Below, piece by piece: positions 1-11,153 of a stretch of 64,000 nt of DNA. The translations under genes and the position numbers were made by a program. The stretch is taken from assembly GCF_964355755.1 (NCBI RefSeq), contig NC_092675.1, positions 14,707,312-14,771,311 of the forward strand. Direction: 5' to 3'. Source of the DNA: Antedon mediterranea. Taxonomy: Eukaryota; Echinodermata; Crinoidea; Comatulida; Antedonidae. The notes below the pieces were generated by a model. That model was given only the letters and a program-made list of their open reading frames with translations, made no database searches and was not told the origin of the DNA. Positions within the stretch are counted from its first letter, which is position 1. Each line of letters begins with the position of its first letter.

Positions 1-728
1 ACTAAATTTATCTTTATATGAATACCACACTTTAAAATTAGGATTTATAAGTACTTTCAGACGGAGAAACGCATAAAAACAAATAAATAAATCCTTTAAA
101 TTGATGATTTTACAGACATGTTTCTTTGTATACTGTAACTCCTCGAGCTCCCCCCATGCTCAATGTTTTTTTTTCTATGGAGCGCCAAAAGAGCAACAAT
201 AATAGTACAAGTATAAAAACAGAAAGAAAACGAAACAAATCATGATTTTTAAATTAAAATTTATTTGCCAGTATTTATTTCTTCGTACTTGCATGATTAT
301 ACTATTATCATTACATTTTTAATTTTACATTGTTCCATCCACACTGTAGATGGACTCCACAGAGTTTTCAGCCCTCTATATAATTTTTGCTCTTTTGACG
401 TTCCATATAAACAAAAACATTGAACATGGTACGCCTACTGCTAACTGTACTGTAGGCTAGTCATGCGAAATTCGCAAACAGTTTGTGTGCGAGAAAAACG
501 TCTGTTAAATCTTCAATTTAAAAATGTATTTGTTACTTTTTATGTGATTCTTTTTCATAAAAGTGCCAATTCTAAGGTGTGGTATTCAGAATAAATGTTG
601 GGAGTTAAAATACAAAGGCAGGTGCGAAAGATAAATATTTGTAATCTTAGGTCTTGGGTCTTAGCTTTCGTGATCTTAGGTCTTAGGGGATCTTAGCTTT
701 CGTGGTCTTAGGTTTCGTGACACCCCTG
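1..728. mobile_element. hAT-like non-autonomous element, truncated by window start
   Basis: This stretch is a near-identical direct copy of 1306-2028, the right two thirds of the complete element at 972-2028. Its right end reads GGTTTCGTGACACCCCTG; inverted, this starts CAGGGGTGTCACG, the style of a hAT terminal repeat. The subterminal part repeats the words CTTAGGTCTT and TAGCTTTCGTG. The left third lies outside the window, so its target duplication cannot be checked. No coding capacity is seen. Confidence 0.6.
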
Positions 729-766
729 TTTATACGGCAGTTTTTAATAAATGAATTGCATAAAAC

Positions 767-798
767 CATAGAGATATTATCACTATAATATCTCTATG
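767..798. repeat. Short perfect hairpin
   Basis: Fourteen bases (CATAGAGATATTAT) are followed by a 4-base loop and their exact reverse complement. The half-site recurs at about 2305-2320, where it replaces sequence present in other copies of the surrounding repeat. It may be a tiny insertion or excision scar. The rest of 729-963 holds nothing recognisable. Confidence 0.5.
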
Positions 799-971
799 AT
801 AAAACGAACAATTAAATATCCAAATAGTATTTAACCTGATGTTTGCATGTAGTTGATAACATTTTTTATCATGAAGATACTACCGGTGGTCCAGCCTTTG
901 ATTAGTGAAACCGTCACAAAAAGTTGTATACATCCCAGATACATCCACACTTATGGCGGCGCCCTACCACA

Positions 972-2028
972 GGGTGTCACGAAACCTAAGATCATGAAAG
1001 CTAAGACCCAAGACCTAAGATTACAAATTCTAAGATATACTACAGCTTAAAAACAATACTTGTTTATCCATACATATTTTTAAACACAGTAGGTTTCATT
1101 TATTACCATAAATATAATTAAATACTACCGCAAAACATAGATAAACTCACATTATTTTCGCCCGTTGAGTAAATGTATATTTTTTTCTTTACAACAAACA
1201 AACTTGACGGGTTGTTTGTTGGTATATATTTACTCCATTGTGTTGGTTCAGAGGATGTTTTTCTTACGCACCTGCCTTTCTTGTATTTTGACTCCAAATT
1301 TGTTGACTAAATTTATCTTTATATGAATACCACACTTTAAAATTAGGATTTATAAGTACTTTCAGACGGAGAAACGCATAAAAACAAATAAATAAATCCT
1401 TTAAATTGATGATTTTACAGACATGTTTCTTTGTATACTGTAACTCCTCGAGCTCCCCCCATGCTCAATGTTTTTTTTTCTATGGAGCGCCAAAAGAGCA
1501 ACAATAATAGTACAAGTATAAAAACAGAAAGAAAACGAAACAAATCATGATTTTTAAATTAAAATGTATTTGCCAGTATTTATTTCTTCGTACTTGCAGG
1601 ATTATACTATTATCATTACAATTTTAATGTTACATTGTTCCATCCACACTGTAGATGGACTCCACGGAGTTTTCAGCCCTCTATATAATTTTTGCTCTTT
1701 TGACGTTCCATAGAAACAAAAACATTGAACATGGTAGGCCTACAACTGCTACTGTACTGTAGGCTAGTCATGCGAAATTCGCAAACAGTTTGTGTGCGAG
1801 AAAAACGTCTGTAAAATCATCAATTTAAAAATGTATTTGTTACTTTTTATGTGATTCTTTTTCATAAAAGTGCCAATTCTAAGGTGTGGTATTCAGAATA
1901 AATGTTGGGAGTTAAAATACAAGGCAGGTGCGAAAGATAAATATTGTAATCTTTGGTCTTGGGTATTAGCTTTCGTGATCTTAGGTCTTAGGGGGTCTAA
2001 GCTTTCGTGGTCTTAGGTTTCGTGACAC
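972..2028. mobile_element. hAT-like non-autonomous element, complete
   Basis: The element starts GGGTGTCACGAAACC and ends GGTTTCGTGACAC. It is flanked by an 8-bp direct repeat CTACCACA at 964-971 and 2029-2036, the target duplication size of hAT elements. Inside, sequences around AGCGCCAAAAGAGCAAC and GTTGCTCTTTTGACG face each other as a second, imperfect inverted repeat. No transposase reading frame is present, so movement would depend on an enzyme supplied elsewhere. Placement in hAT rests on duplication length and terminal sequence only. Confidence 0.65.
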
Positions 2029-2782
2029 CTACCACATGGACAATATTACTGTTACAGGAAAAATCGCGGATTACTCATTCTTGTGATATATATTCTTTGA
2101 TAGGGAAAGAAGATATATATTCTTTGGCAAAGGCTACAGGCCTGCAGGAATGGGAAATCTGTCCTAGCTATAGGCATAGGCCTACATTGGGACGCCCAAA
2201 AAAGCCATCCTATGAGCATAAAAAGGCCTCGTAGAGCCAGACATGTTAACATATACTACACAGTACTAGTACGTCTACCATTTATTATAGTTCCATGGTA
2301 TTACCATAGAGATATTATAGTGCGGATCACTACTATCTAGGTCTAGTAGGCTAGGGTAGGGTTCCAGTAATTTCGGTCGCGTTTTTTCAGGAGGGCATGT
2401 GAGAGGTGAGGTAGGTTAGCCCAGCTAGGCTAAACTAACATGTAAGTAGTATTCTACCATGGGATGGGAAGAACGAGTCGGCATGAGGGTACGGGTTGAT
2501 CTTTATCCGTTTTCTAGGGTGCTGGTCAACCCGTAACGTACGCATGTCAACTCGTACCAAACTTGGCTAACTCGTACCCAAATAATTGGTCAACTCGTAC
2601 CAATAGCTTTATAGATTTATTGATAGCTGGGTTCAAATCTAGGTTGGGACGGTTTTTTCTCATTCTAAAACAGATTTCCTTATAATAATAAAATAATATC
2701 GACCTATGAATTTAACTGTAATATTGTATTGTATACATAATATTAGTAGCTATAGTAATTCCCATTGCATTTATTATTATAA

Positions 2783-4014
2783 CTAGATAGTCGTGCCCAC
2801 AGATGGTTCTCGAATACACAGTAATTTCAGCCGGGATTTCAGCGAAACAAAACTGCCGATTTCAAATGTACGTACCGCAGGACTATAATACATTGTCGTT
2901 TACAGAAACGAATAAATAGACACGATGATTTATGTAGTCAACTAAAATTATCACCCTGGGAATTACTTCCGAAAGAGAAACTTACCACAAAATGAGTCCA
3001 AATTTTTGGAATTTGTGTTTTGTATGTAATAGGGTTGAGGGATGGGAAAGCGGATAGGTACCAAGAGGAACAATTTTTAAATATATTCGTTATCAACTCA
3101 GTAACAATAATATACCTCTAAATACAGTAAAACATTTGCGATTTAATACTTTGTTAAAACTGTCACTGTCATAATCGATTGAAATATTAAAGCACATGTC
3201 ACACACCACTACGACGTTTATATTATTGGTAATTATTAATTAATACAAACGTTGAGAAGGAACTGTCAGTATAAAGTTTATTTGTATATCTAACAGTAGA
3301 GCCTATCCACAATCTCAGTAATAAAGTTTATTTGTATATATTTTTATATTACATCTAACAGTACGAACATTCACAGTAAGAAATGCTCGATTCAAATGAG
3401 GACCAAAAATAGTTAATAGATATTTACAGTATTGTCAAAAATTGCAAGTTTATTCTCAAAGGGCCCATATATTTACCTACCGTATGTGTTAAACAAAGGG
3501 CTCATAAATTTACCTACTTGTGTTAAACCAAACTCTGGCAGACTGAGAGATTGGGATGTTCCATTCATCGCAAACCAATACATTTGTATAATCGTATATT
3601 AAATCTATCAAAACAGTATTTTTTAAAGAAAATCGGCCTGTCTTCAACATTATGATGCTGTACTCTAGCTGTTCAACCGGTTTTCAGCTATTAAAAACAA
3701 TTATCATAGGAGGAGATAGGAAAATGCGAAGCCTCCTCGCATTTTTGTGGCGGGTATTTTTCAAGATGGACATCCATTAGACAGTGTATACCACGATCGG
3801 AAAACACCCCTATTTGGGGCAAATCGTTGAACCTAAATTCGTTTTAATCGTCAATAACTAATTATCTAACATAATTTAATTAGTAAACAGGGTCATATCA
3901 GGTGGTTAAAATCAGTACCGAAAGTACGAACCAACTTTATATACCATCGAGTAAACATTCTAGAAATAACGCGCGATTTACCGAATTTTGCCCTTACGTA
4001 AATTTATATATAGA
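2783..4014 (-). mobile_element. Non-autonomous Helitron, copy 1 (terminal hairpin lost)
   Basis: On the minus strand the element begins TCTATATATAAATTTACG (plus-strand 4014 downward), with A as the 5' neighbour as expected for Helitron insertion between A and T. It runs to GTGGGCACGACTATCTAG at 2783. The other copies carry a strong hairpin (core GCGAGCGAAGCGAGC) before the final CTAG; here it is missing, leaving only CTATCTAG. No Rep/helicase frame is present. It sits in the left arm only. Confidence 0.75.
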
Positions 4015-4521
4015 TATATTTTACGGTTACCCCTTAATTATACTATAGTATAACTTCCTTGTTATATTTTACAATATTTTCTTCATAATTCAACAATTTT
4101 TTTTCACAGCTAATTATCAAACTGAATCATCACACACCAAATCTCATGAAATCTCTAGTGTATTTCTCCAAGCTAATCCAGCTACATGGTATTGCCTTGA
4201 GGCTAAACTACACTGTATACTGGGCACTACCATCATTCCTGGCCCGTCAACCTGGACCACATTATGGTCCAACACAGTCGTGTACTACTGATTCCAAATA
4301 GTAAATTACATCCTGTGGTCAAGGATTTATTTGCACTTATGCTTATTTCCTCTAACATACAGAGTACGTAGGGCTTTTAATTTGCTTTTATACCTGTTCG
4401 TTTATGCCTATTGTTGCATAAAGATCAAATTTAGACTGTAAATACTGGGATGATCATTCACCCTAAATTTTCTTTTTCATTTAACAATTTTATATTTCAC
4501 AGCCAGAAAAAAGCATACAGA

Positions 4522-4614
4522 TTTTTAGTCGCGTGGAAGCGACTCTATAGTTCACTATGTCGGTCGGTTGGTCGGTCTGTCTGTCTCTCGGTCTGTCTGT
4601 CGGTCTGTCTGTCG

Positions 4615-4657
<43 letters not shown>

Positions 4658-5348
4658 GGTCCGGTATCACTATGCGTTTTATCGCTTATGACCTTATCTT
4701 GATATCAGTTTAATCTAGCTAAGTCAATTTTTCACAGAATATTCCTTATGGCCAGGAATCGATGTGGTTATGTTTTCACGGTGCGCAATAAAAAATTACG
4801 CGGTCTACGCACGATTTAACGAAATCACGTTTGTAATCATATCTTAACAACCATGAATCACAATTAAATAAAATTTGGTACTCATAAATTTCAGGGCATA
4901 AATCATCAAATGGCAATACAATTACGTGCGTAGCGCATGTAACGCATGCATACGCGCGATTAAAATTTTCAAAATTTATTTTCGATGAAATAAGAGTACG
5001 TTTCAGGCAATTTTAAGCGTTTACAAAATTGCCATGAGTGCGCAGATTTTTGCGCGCGCACTGCGCGTTAAATTTTATTGCGCTCTCTTTTTGCCCGATT
5101 TCTGTTTTCTTGAATTACTTTTCAACTCGAAATTACGTTATACGAGCACGTCAAAAGTGACAGGCTACGCACGTGTAAATTAAAAAAATATAAATGTTTT
5201 TAAACATTTCAACATTTTTAAACATGTTCAGTAATTTCGGTCAGTATAGTTCACTATGTCGGTCGGTCCGTCTGTCTGTCGGTCTGTTTGTCTGTCGGTC
5301 CGGTATCACTATGCATTGTAGCACGCGACTTAATGGCTGTTGGCCTTG
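4522..5348. mobile_element. Dispersed GTCT-array element, copy 1
   Basis: The element starts TTTTTAGTCGCGTGGAAGC (hairpin GTCGC...GCGAC), runs into a (GGTCTGTC)n array and the word GGTCCGGTATCACTATGCG. It then has a CpG-rich middle with many ACGCGCG words, and ends with a second copy of the array and word followed by CACGCGACTTAATGGC. Its limits are set by comparison with the uninterrupted right arm at about 16.83-16.86 kb and with the second copy at 59612-60506. The class is unknown. A small open frame across the array is an artefact of the tandem repeat. Confidence 0.7.
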
Positions 5349-7564
5349 TTTTTATTCATAACTGTTGAATTGCATCCCAATACATGGTACCTATTGGTAT
5401 TATATCTATAATAATAAAGTACTCTCTTATAAATAAATGTATCTCTCCAAACTACTCCAACTACCTAATCTAATAATAGTACTATTAGCATACTACTGTA
5501 CACTTTGTAGACAAGAAATAAGTTGTATCCACCTAGAGGACTTATGTTAGTACTGTACAGTCGATCGTCCTCTCACTGGTCTGGTCAACATAATCTACAC
5601 CTAGATTATTACAGTAATTAAAGTACATTATTACAGGGATTTTTTTTTTTTCAGAAATCAAAGTTATGTGTATAGAAAGCAGTACTCGTATTAAAAACTA
5701 AGCAGGTTGTACTCTTGAACGCAAACTGGCAGGAAAATTTTGAATATTTTTTGTTGTTGAAATGATGGAATCCTAACTTCAATTTCCACGAACTGGAGAC
5801 GAAGACATATTACGACCCTTTTATTTAAATTTATTTGGATAGACCTCCATGTAAATTTATTAAAGGCTATATGATTGTTTTATATTTTAATATGTGATAG
5901 TAGAAAATCATTGTGTATAATGAGGACTATGAATCTGATATTTACTTGCATTCTCATCTTTTTTAAATTTTATTTATAATGCTGGTAATGAATTTACTAT
6001 TGAAAAAGTCATGTGTCCACTTATCTTAAATTGTGGCACACCTCTAACCTTGCTAGAACTGACTGTGTTCTATATGAGTACATTTAATTTGCCATATAGT
6101 AGTGTTTCCACCATACTTCAACCTGGTAATTGAATACATTTCATGGGGGTAAAATTATCACCTTTAACATAAAGTATCCTCCTGAAACATGTATTTGTAC
6201 TGTACTTCATCTACTATTCATTTAATTACTTAATACTAATTTGAGTGATTTATGTCTAGCTTCAGGAATGATCTGAGGCTAGAAGAACGAATTTCTGCAC
6301 ATATAATTTATATAAAAAATAAACCAATGTTTTCCTAAAAATTTAACCCCTAGGTTGATAACTAACAAAGAAATTATTGAAATTGTGTTCTCACAATATA
6401 TGTGTACTGTATCTACATATGCATACTGCAGTACTTGTTTTTAACCGCATAATGGCATTAAAAAAAAGAATGTTTTATAATTATTATGTTATTTCCAAAT
6501 ATTAAAGGTCTGAAACAGAAACTAAATGTTACCAAACTATGTTTTTGAAAATCTCTATGATATAATATAATAATATGAACATAATATTAAATTATATTGA
6601 CTATTTTTGATAATCATCATGTCCTTATAAATTCATTTATATTTCTTTTGTGTAATATAGTTCATATATTATGTATTAAATAAATTGGTAAGGCCCTATA
6701 CTGTTTATATTTAAGGAAAGTTTATATACACTATTATTTTATGCCTACCAATATTAGTATTAATTTTTTATGTAACTATTTTGTCTAATTGCATTGATTT
6801 TTGTATAGGCCAATGGCATTAATGTTTTCTCAAATCAAATTAGCCTAATAATGCCATATTTAGAAACATAATTCATTGATTTCTGATATTCTGTACTTGT
6901 GTATGCATTACTAAAATAGTAGTTATTTTATTTCATTTATAATGTATGTATAAACTTTTATTCAGTTTTTTTTAACATTTTTAAGTTTAAAAATTATTAA
7001 AATACCTATCTACCTTTCTGTTATTGTTACTATTATAATATTTTTTGAGGCAGATTGATTTCAATAAAAAAATTTTAAACAATTAATTTGACTTATACTG
7101 TACTATGTTAGTTCAGGAGATGAAGTGTGTCTTGGTAGAATCTGGTGTGTTGGAGGTTGGTGATGTGAGGTGTATTTTTGTCACTTTAAGACCTAAATTA
7201 GATGTTTTCTGAAGAAAAGAAGTAAGTGGATAGGCTTTCAAACAACTCCAAGAAGATTCACACAAAAATAATTACTTCCCAATAAAATAGTATGTAACAG
7301 TGTATATTACACTACATTGAATAAACTCGAGCGGAAAAATAACACACATAAAAAATCATTCATTTCCTTGTCGAAAAGCGCCCTCTCTAGTTTTCTATTA
7401 ATTTATTAATAATTATTATTAATTAATGAGTAATATAAACTTATTTTTAACATTTAATGCTGGAAGCTGATTCTACTCCTAACAAGGTGTCATACCTCCA
7501 AATGTTGTCAACGTATTCAAAGCACTTCAATAAATATCACATTGAACATTAAAAATTAGGGTTA

Positions 7565-8969
7565 TCTATATATAAATTTACGTAAGGGCAAAATTTCTAC
7601 TCGATGGTATATAAAGTTGGTTCATACTTTCGGTACTGATTTTAACCATCTGATGTAACCCTGTTTACTAATTAAATTGAGTTAGGTAATTAGTTATTGA
7701 CGATTAAAACGATATAAACGAATTTAGGTTCAACGATTTTCCGATCGTGGTATACACTGTCTAATGGATGTCCATCTTGAAAAATACCCGCCACAAAAAT
7801 ACGAGGAGGCTTCGCATTTTCCTATCTCCTCCTACGATAATTGTTTTTAATAGCTGAAAACTGGTTGAACAGCTAGAGTACAGCATCATAATGTTGAAGA
7901 CAGGCCGATTTTCTTTAAAAAATACTATTTTGATAGATTTAATATACGATTATACAAATGTATTGATTTGCGATGAATGGAACATTCCAATCTCTGTTTC
8001 ACAAGTGTCTATTCCCTCAGGCGTCGTAAAGGCAAGTACAGTACTGTATACTCGAAATTCGATCCATTTTTGTTTTCAATCTGTGCTGCAGAGGTTGGAT
8101 ATAATTTTTTTTTAAAGGGATAATGAGCTAGCGTTTTCACTCGCCGTATATTATGTACAAATCTTTATTATTGCAGTTAAACCACCCACATCATCACCTT
8201 TCCCTCACTGGCATGAGTAGCGTTGTAAAACCAGTAGAGAATAGGCCTACGGTACATCACATGCCCTAAACGCAGAACAACTTTGGTGGGTAGGGTAGGA
8301 ACCAACTTAAGTATGAATTGGCTCTAAGAAACAATTGAAAACCATTAGGCCTACTAATTAAGTTGAGTTAGATAATTTAATATGTATTGACGATTAAATC
8401 GAATTTATGATTTTCCCCGAATAGAGGTGGTTTTCACAAATTGTTTTACATTATATTATAAACATATACACGTCGTAGTGATGTATCGTTACATGTGCTG
8501 TACTATTTCAATCGACTAGGACGGTGATAGTTTCAACAAAGTATTACATCGCAATGTTTTACTGTGTTTAGTGGTATATTATTTGTAAAACATGAAAGCA
8601 ATTAATATTTCGTTACTAAATGGATAAAGAATATATTTTAACATTGTTCTTCTTTGCACCCATCCTCTTCCCCATCCCTCAACCCTAATGTTACATACAA
8701 AACACAAATTAAGTTTGTTTAAATTTGACTTAAACAATTGTTCTTATTTTGTGACAAGTTTCTCTTTCGGAAGTAATAGGGTGCTAATTTTAGTTGAGTA
8801 CATAAATCACAGTGTCTATTTATTCGTTCCTGTACACGACATGTATTATTGTCCTGCGGTACGTACATTTGAAATCGCCAGTTTTTTAACGCTGAAATTA
8901 TTATGTATTCGAGAATCATCTGTGGGCACGACCTAGATGGTACGCGAGCGAAGCGAGCGTACCATCTAG
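7565..8969 (+). mobile_element. Non-autonomous Helitron, copy 2 (complete, tandem partner 1)
   Basis: It begins TCTATATATAAATTTACG directly after an A, and ends with a strong hairpin (GGTACGCGAGCG / CGAGCGTACC) followed by ATCTAG, fitting the Helitron 5'-TC and 3'-hairpin-CTRR rules. There is no terminal inverted repeat and no target duplication. It is inserted near the exact centre of the giant inverted repeat. The next Helitron starts at the very next base. The short open frames inside are not Rep or helicase. Confidence 0.8.
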
Positions 8970-10164
8970 TCTATATATAAATTTACGTAAGGGCAAAATT
9001 CGGTAAATCGCGCGTTACTTCTAGAATGTTTACTAGATGTTATATAAAGTTGGTTCGTACTTTCGGTACTGATTTTAACCACCTGATGTAACCCTGTTTA
9101 CTAATTAAATTGAGTCAGATAATTTAGTTATTGACAATTAAAACGAATTTAGGTTCAACGATTTGCCCCAAATAGGGGTGTTTACCGATCGTGGTATACA
9201 CTGTCTAATACATGTCCATCGTGAAAAATACCCGCATACAATAATACGAGGATGCTTCGCATTTTCCTATCTCCTCCTACGATAACTGTTTTTAATGGCT
9301 AAAAACCGGTTGAACAGCTCGAGTACAGCTTCATAATGTTGAAGACAGGCCGATTTTCTTTAAAAAATACTATTTTGATAGATTTAATATCCGTTTATAG
9401 AAATGTACTGATTTGCAATGAATGGAACATTCCAAATTATTGCATACCTCCATGGTTTAACACAATTAGGTAAATTTATAGACCCTTGGAGAATAAACAG
9501 AAATAGTATTGTAATACTATACAATACTGCAAATAGGTATTAACCACTTTTGATCGCCATTTGAATCAAAAGTGTGTTGGTACTGTTAGATATAATAATT
9601 ATAAACAAATATACTAATAAACGTTATCACTGTGAGTGTGGGTAGCCCCTACTTGAGATTATAAACACATAATAATATATACTTTATTACTGTCAGTTGT
9701 TTCTCAACGTTTGTATTAATTAATAATTACAAAAATATAAACGTATTAGTGGTCTTTAAATGTACTTTACTATTTCAATCGACCATGAGACAGTGACACT
9801 TTTAATAAAGTATTAAATCGGAAATGTTTTACTCTATTTAGTGGTATATTATTTATAGGCCTATATAAAAAAAATATTTCGTTGCTGATTGGATAATAAA
9901 GAAATATAAAGAATAATTTAACAAAATTGGGTTTGTTTAAATGAGTCCAATAACAAATTTCGACTCATTTTGTGACAAGTTTCTAGGTGCTAATTTTTGT
10001 TGACTACATAATCATTATGTCTATTTATTTGTTTCTGTAAACGACAATGTTTTATAGTCCTGCCGTACGTACATTTGAATTCGCCAGTTTTTTTACGCTG
10101 AAATTACTATGTATTCGAGAACCATATGTGGGCACGAACTAGATGGTACGCGAGCGAAGCGAGC
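8970..10164 (+). mobile_element. Non-autonomous Helitron, copy 3 (tandem partner 2, 3' end clipped)
   Basis: It starts TCTATATATAAATTTACG at the base following the CTAG of copy 2, in the same orientation. The body matches copies 1 and 2 throughout. At the 3' end the hairpin begins (GCGAGCGAAGCGAGC) but the right stem and CTAG are lost where the MITE at 10169 begins. No coding capacity is seen. Confidence 0.8.
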
Positions 10165-10168
10165 ATAC

Positions 10169-10531
10169 AAACATATACAAAAAACATCGATAAAAAATAC
10201 TTTTCGAATTTAAAAACATTTGAAACTTCTTTTATATGTTCAATATAGGTTGCTCTATTCACAGAAACCAAATTTCATTTATGAACGTTTTTTTTTGTTG
10301 TTTTTTTCAAAATCGTTATTAGGTTTAAAAAATGCATTGGAATTTTATGGTCTTTCATATGTGTACATTTTGTAAAAACGTAAATTTTAAAAATCAGTAA
10401 GATGGCTCCATAGTTATTTTTTTTTTTTTTTTGCAATATGGATGGAGCAGCCTATATTGAACATTTATACCAAGTATCAAATGTTTTTGAATACGAAAAA
10501 TATTTTTTATCGATGTTTTTTGTATATGTTT
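10169..10531. mobile_element. Hairpin MITE with ~31-bp perfect terminal inverted repeats
   Basis: The left end AAACATATACAAAAAACATC is matched in reverse complement at 10501-10531. The inverted match continues inward (GTTCAATATAGG against CCTATATTGAAC), so most of the 363 bp can fold into one hairpin. No target duplication is evident because the left flank is the clipped end of a Helitron. The family is not assigned. Confidence 0.65.
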
Positions 10532-10930
10532 TAAGCAAAATTCTATCCATAACCCTAATTTTTAATGTTCAATGTGATATTTAATGAAGTGCTTTGAATA
10601 CGTTGATGAAATTTGGAGGTATGAAACTTTGTTTGGAGTAGAATCAGTTTCCAGCATGAAATGTTAAAAAATATGTTTATATTACTCATTAATTAATAAT
10701 AATTATTAATAAATTAATAGAAAACTAGAGAGGGCGCTTTTCGACAAGGAAATGAATGTTTTTTTATATGTGTTATTTTTCCGCTCGAATTCATTCAATG
10801 TACTTTAATATACACGGTTACATACTATTTTATTGGGAAGCCTATTCGCTTCTTTTCTTCATAAAACATCTAATTTAGGTCTTAAAGTCACAAAAATACA
10901 CCTCACATCACCAACCTCAAACACACCAGA

Positions 10931-10954
10931 TTTATTTATTTATTTATTTATTTC
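10931..10954 (-). repeat. LINE A 3' microsatellite tail
   Basis: Tandem TTTA units on the plus strand (TAAA on the LINE strand) mark the 3' terminus of LINE A directly against the interrupted arm sequence. This kind of short tandem tail, rather than poly(A), is usual for CR1/L2-like elements. Confidence 0.7.
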
Positions 10955-11153
10955 GTTTTCTTTCAGTAGGGTAGCCCTCTCAGTAAAAATAAAACTGCTC
11001 TTCCGAGGGGCCCTACGGCACATTTAAACAAAATTTGAAAACAACTTAAACTAAACTTAAACTAAAACTTAAACTAAAACTAAACTTCAATGCATGTTCT
11101 CATTATTATTATAACTTTTATACCATATTTAAATATATTTCACTGGAACCATC

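Larger units (their letters stand above)
2131..7564. repeat. Giant inverted repeat, left arm
   Basis: Read in reverse complement, this arm matches 10549-23191 over its whole length apart from nested insertions. Landmarks: 2131-2460 pairs with 22.9-23.19 kb; 2600-2780 with 19.30-19.48 kb; 4020-4500 with 16.9-19.29 kb; 5350-7100 with 15.1-16.83 kb; 7130-7564 with 10.55-10.93 kb. Insertions private to this arm are the Helitron at 2783-4014 and the GTCT element at 4522-5348. Without them the arm is about 3.4 kb. 5349-7564 is AT-rich with no gene. Short open frames here are chance. Confidence 0.85.

Noticed and set aside
1-2028. Copies 1-728 and 1306-2028 as paired LTRs of a retrotransposon
   Set aside because: The second copy belongs to an element with terminal inverted repeats and an 8-bp duplication starting at 972; the first is the right part of a second such element. 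There is no TG...CA structure or internal pol.
4450-4713. 87-codon frame with CLSV repeats
   Set aside because: Translation of the (GTCT)n microsatellite.
7891-8936. Helitron-borne frames as captured host exons
   Set aside because: The frames lie in family sequence shared by all copies and have no recognisable domain; stops differ between copies.
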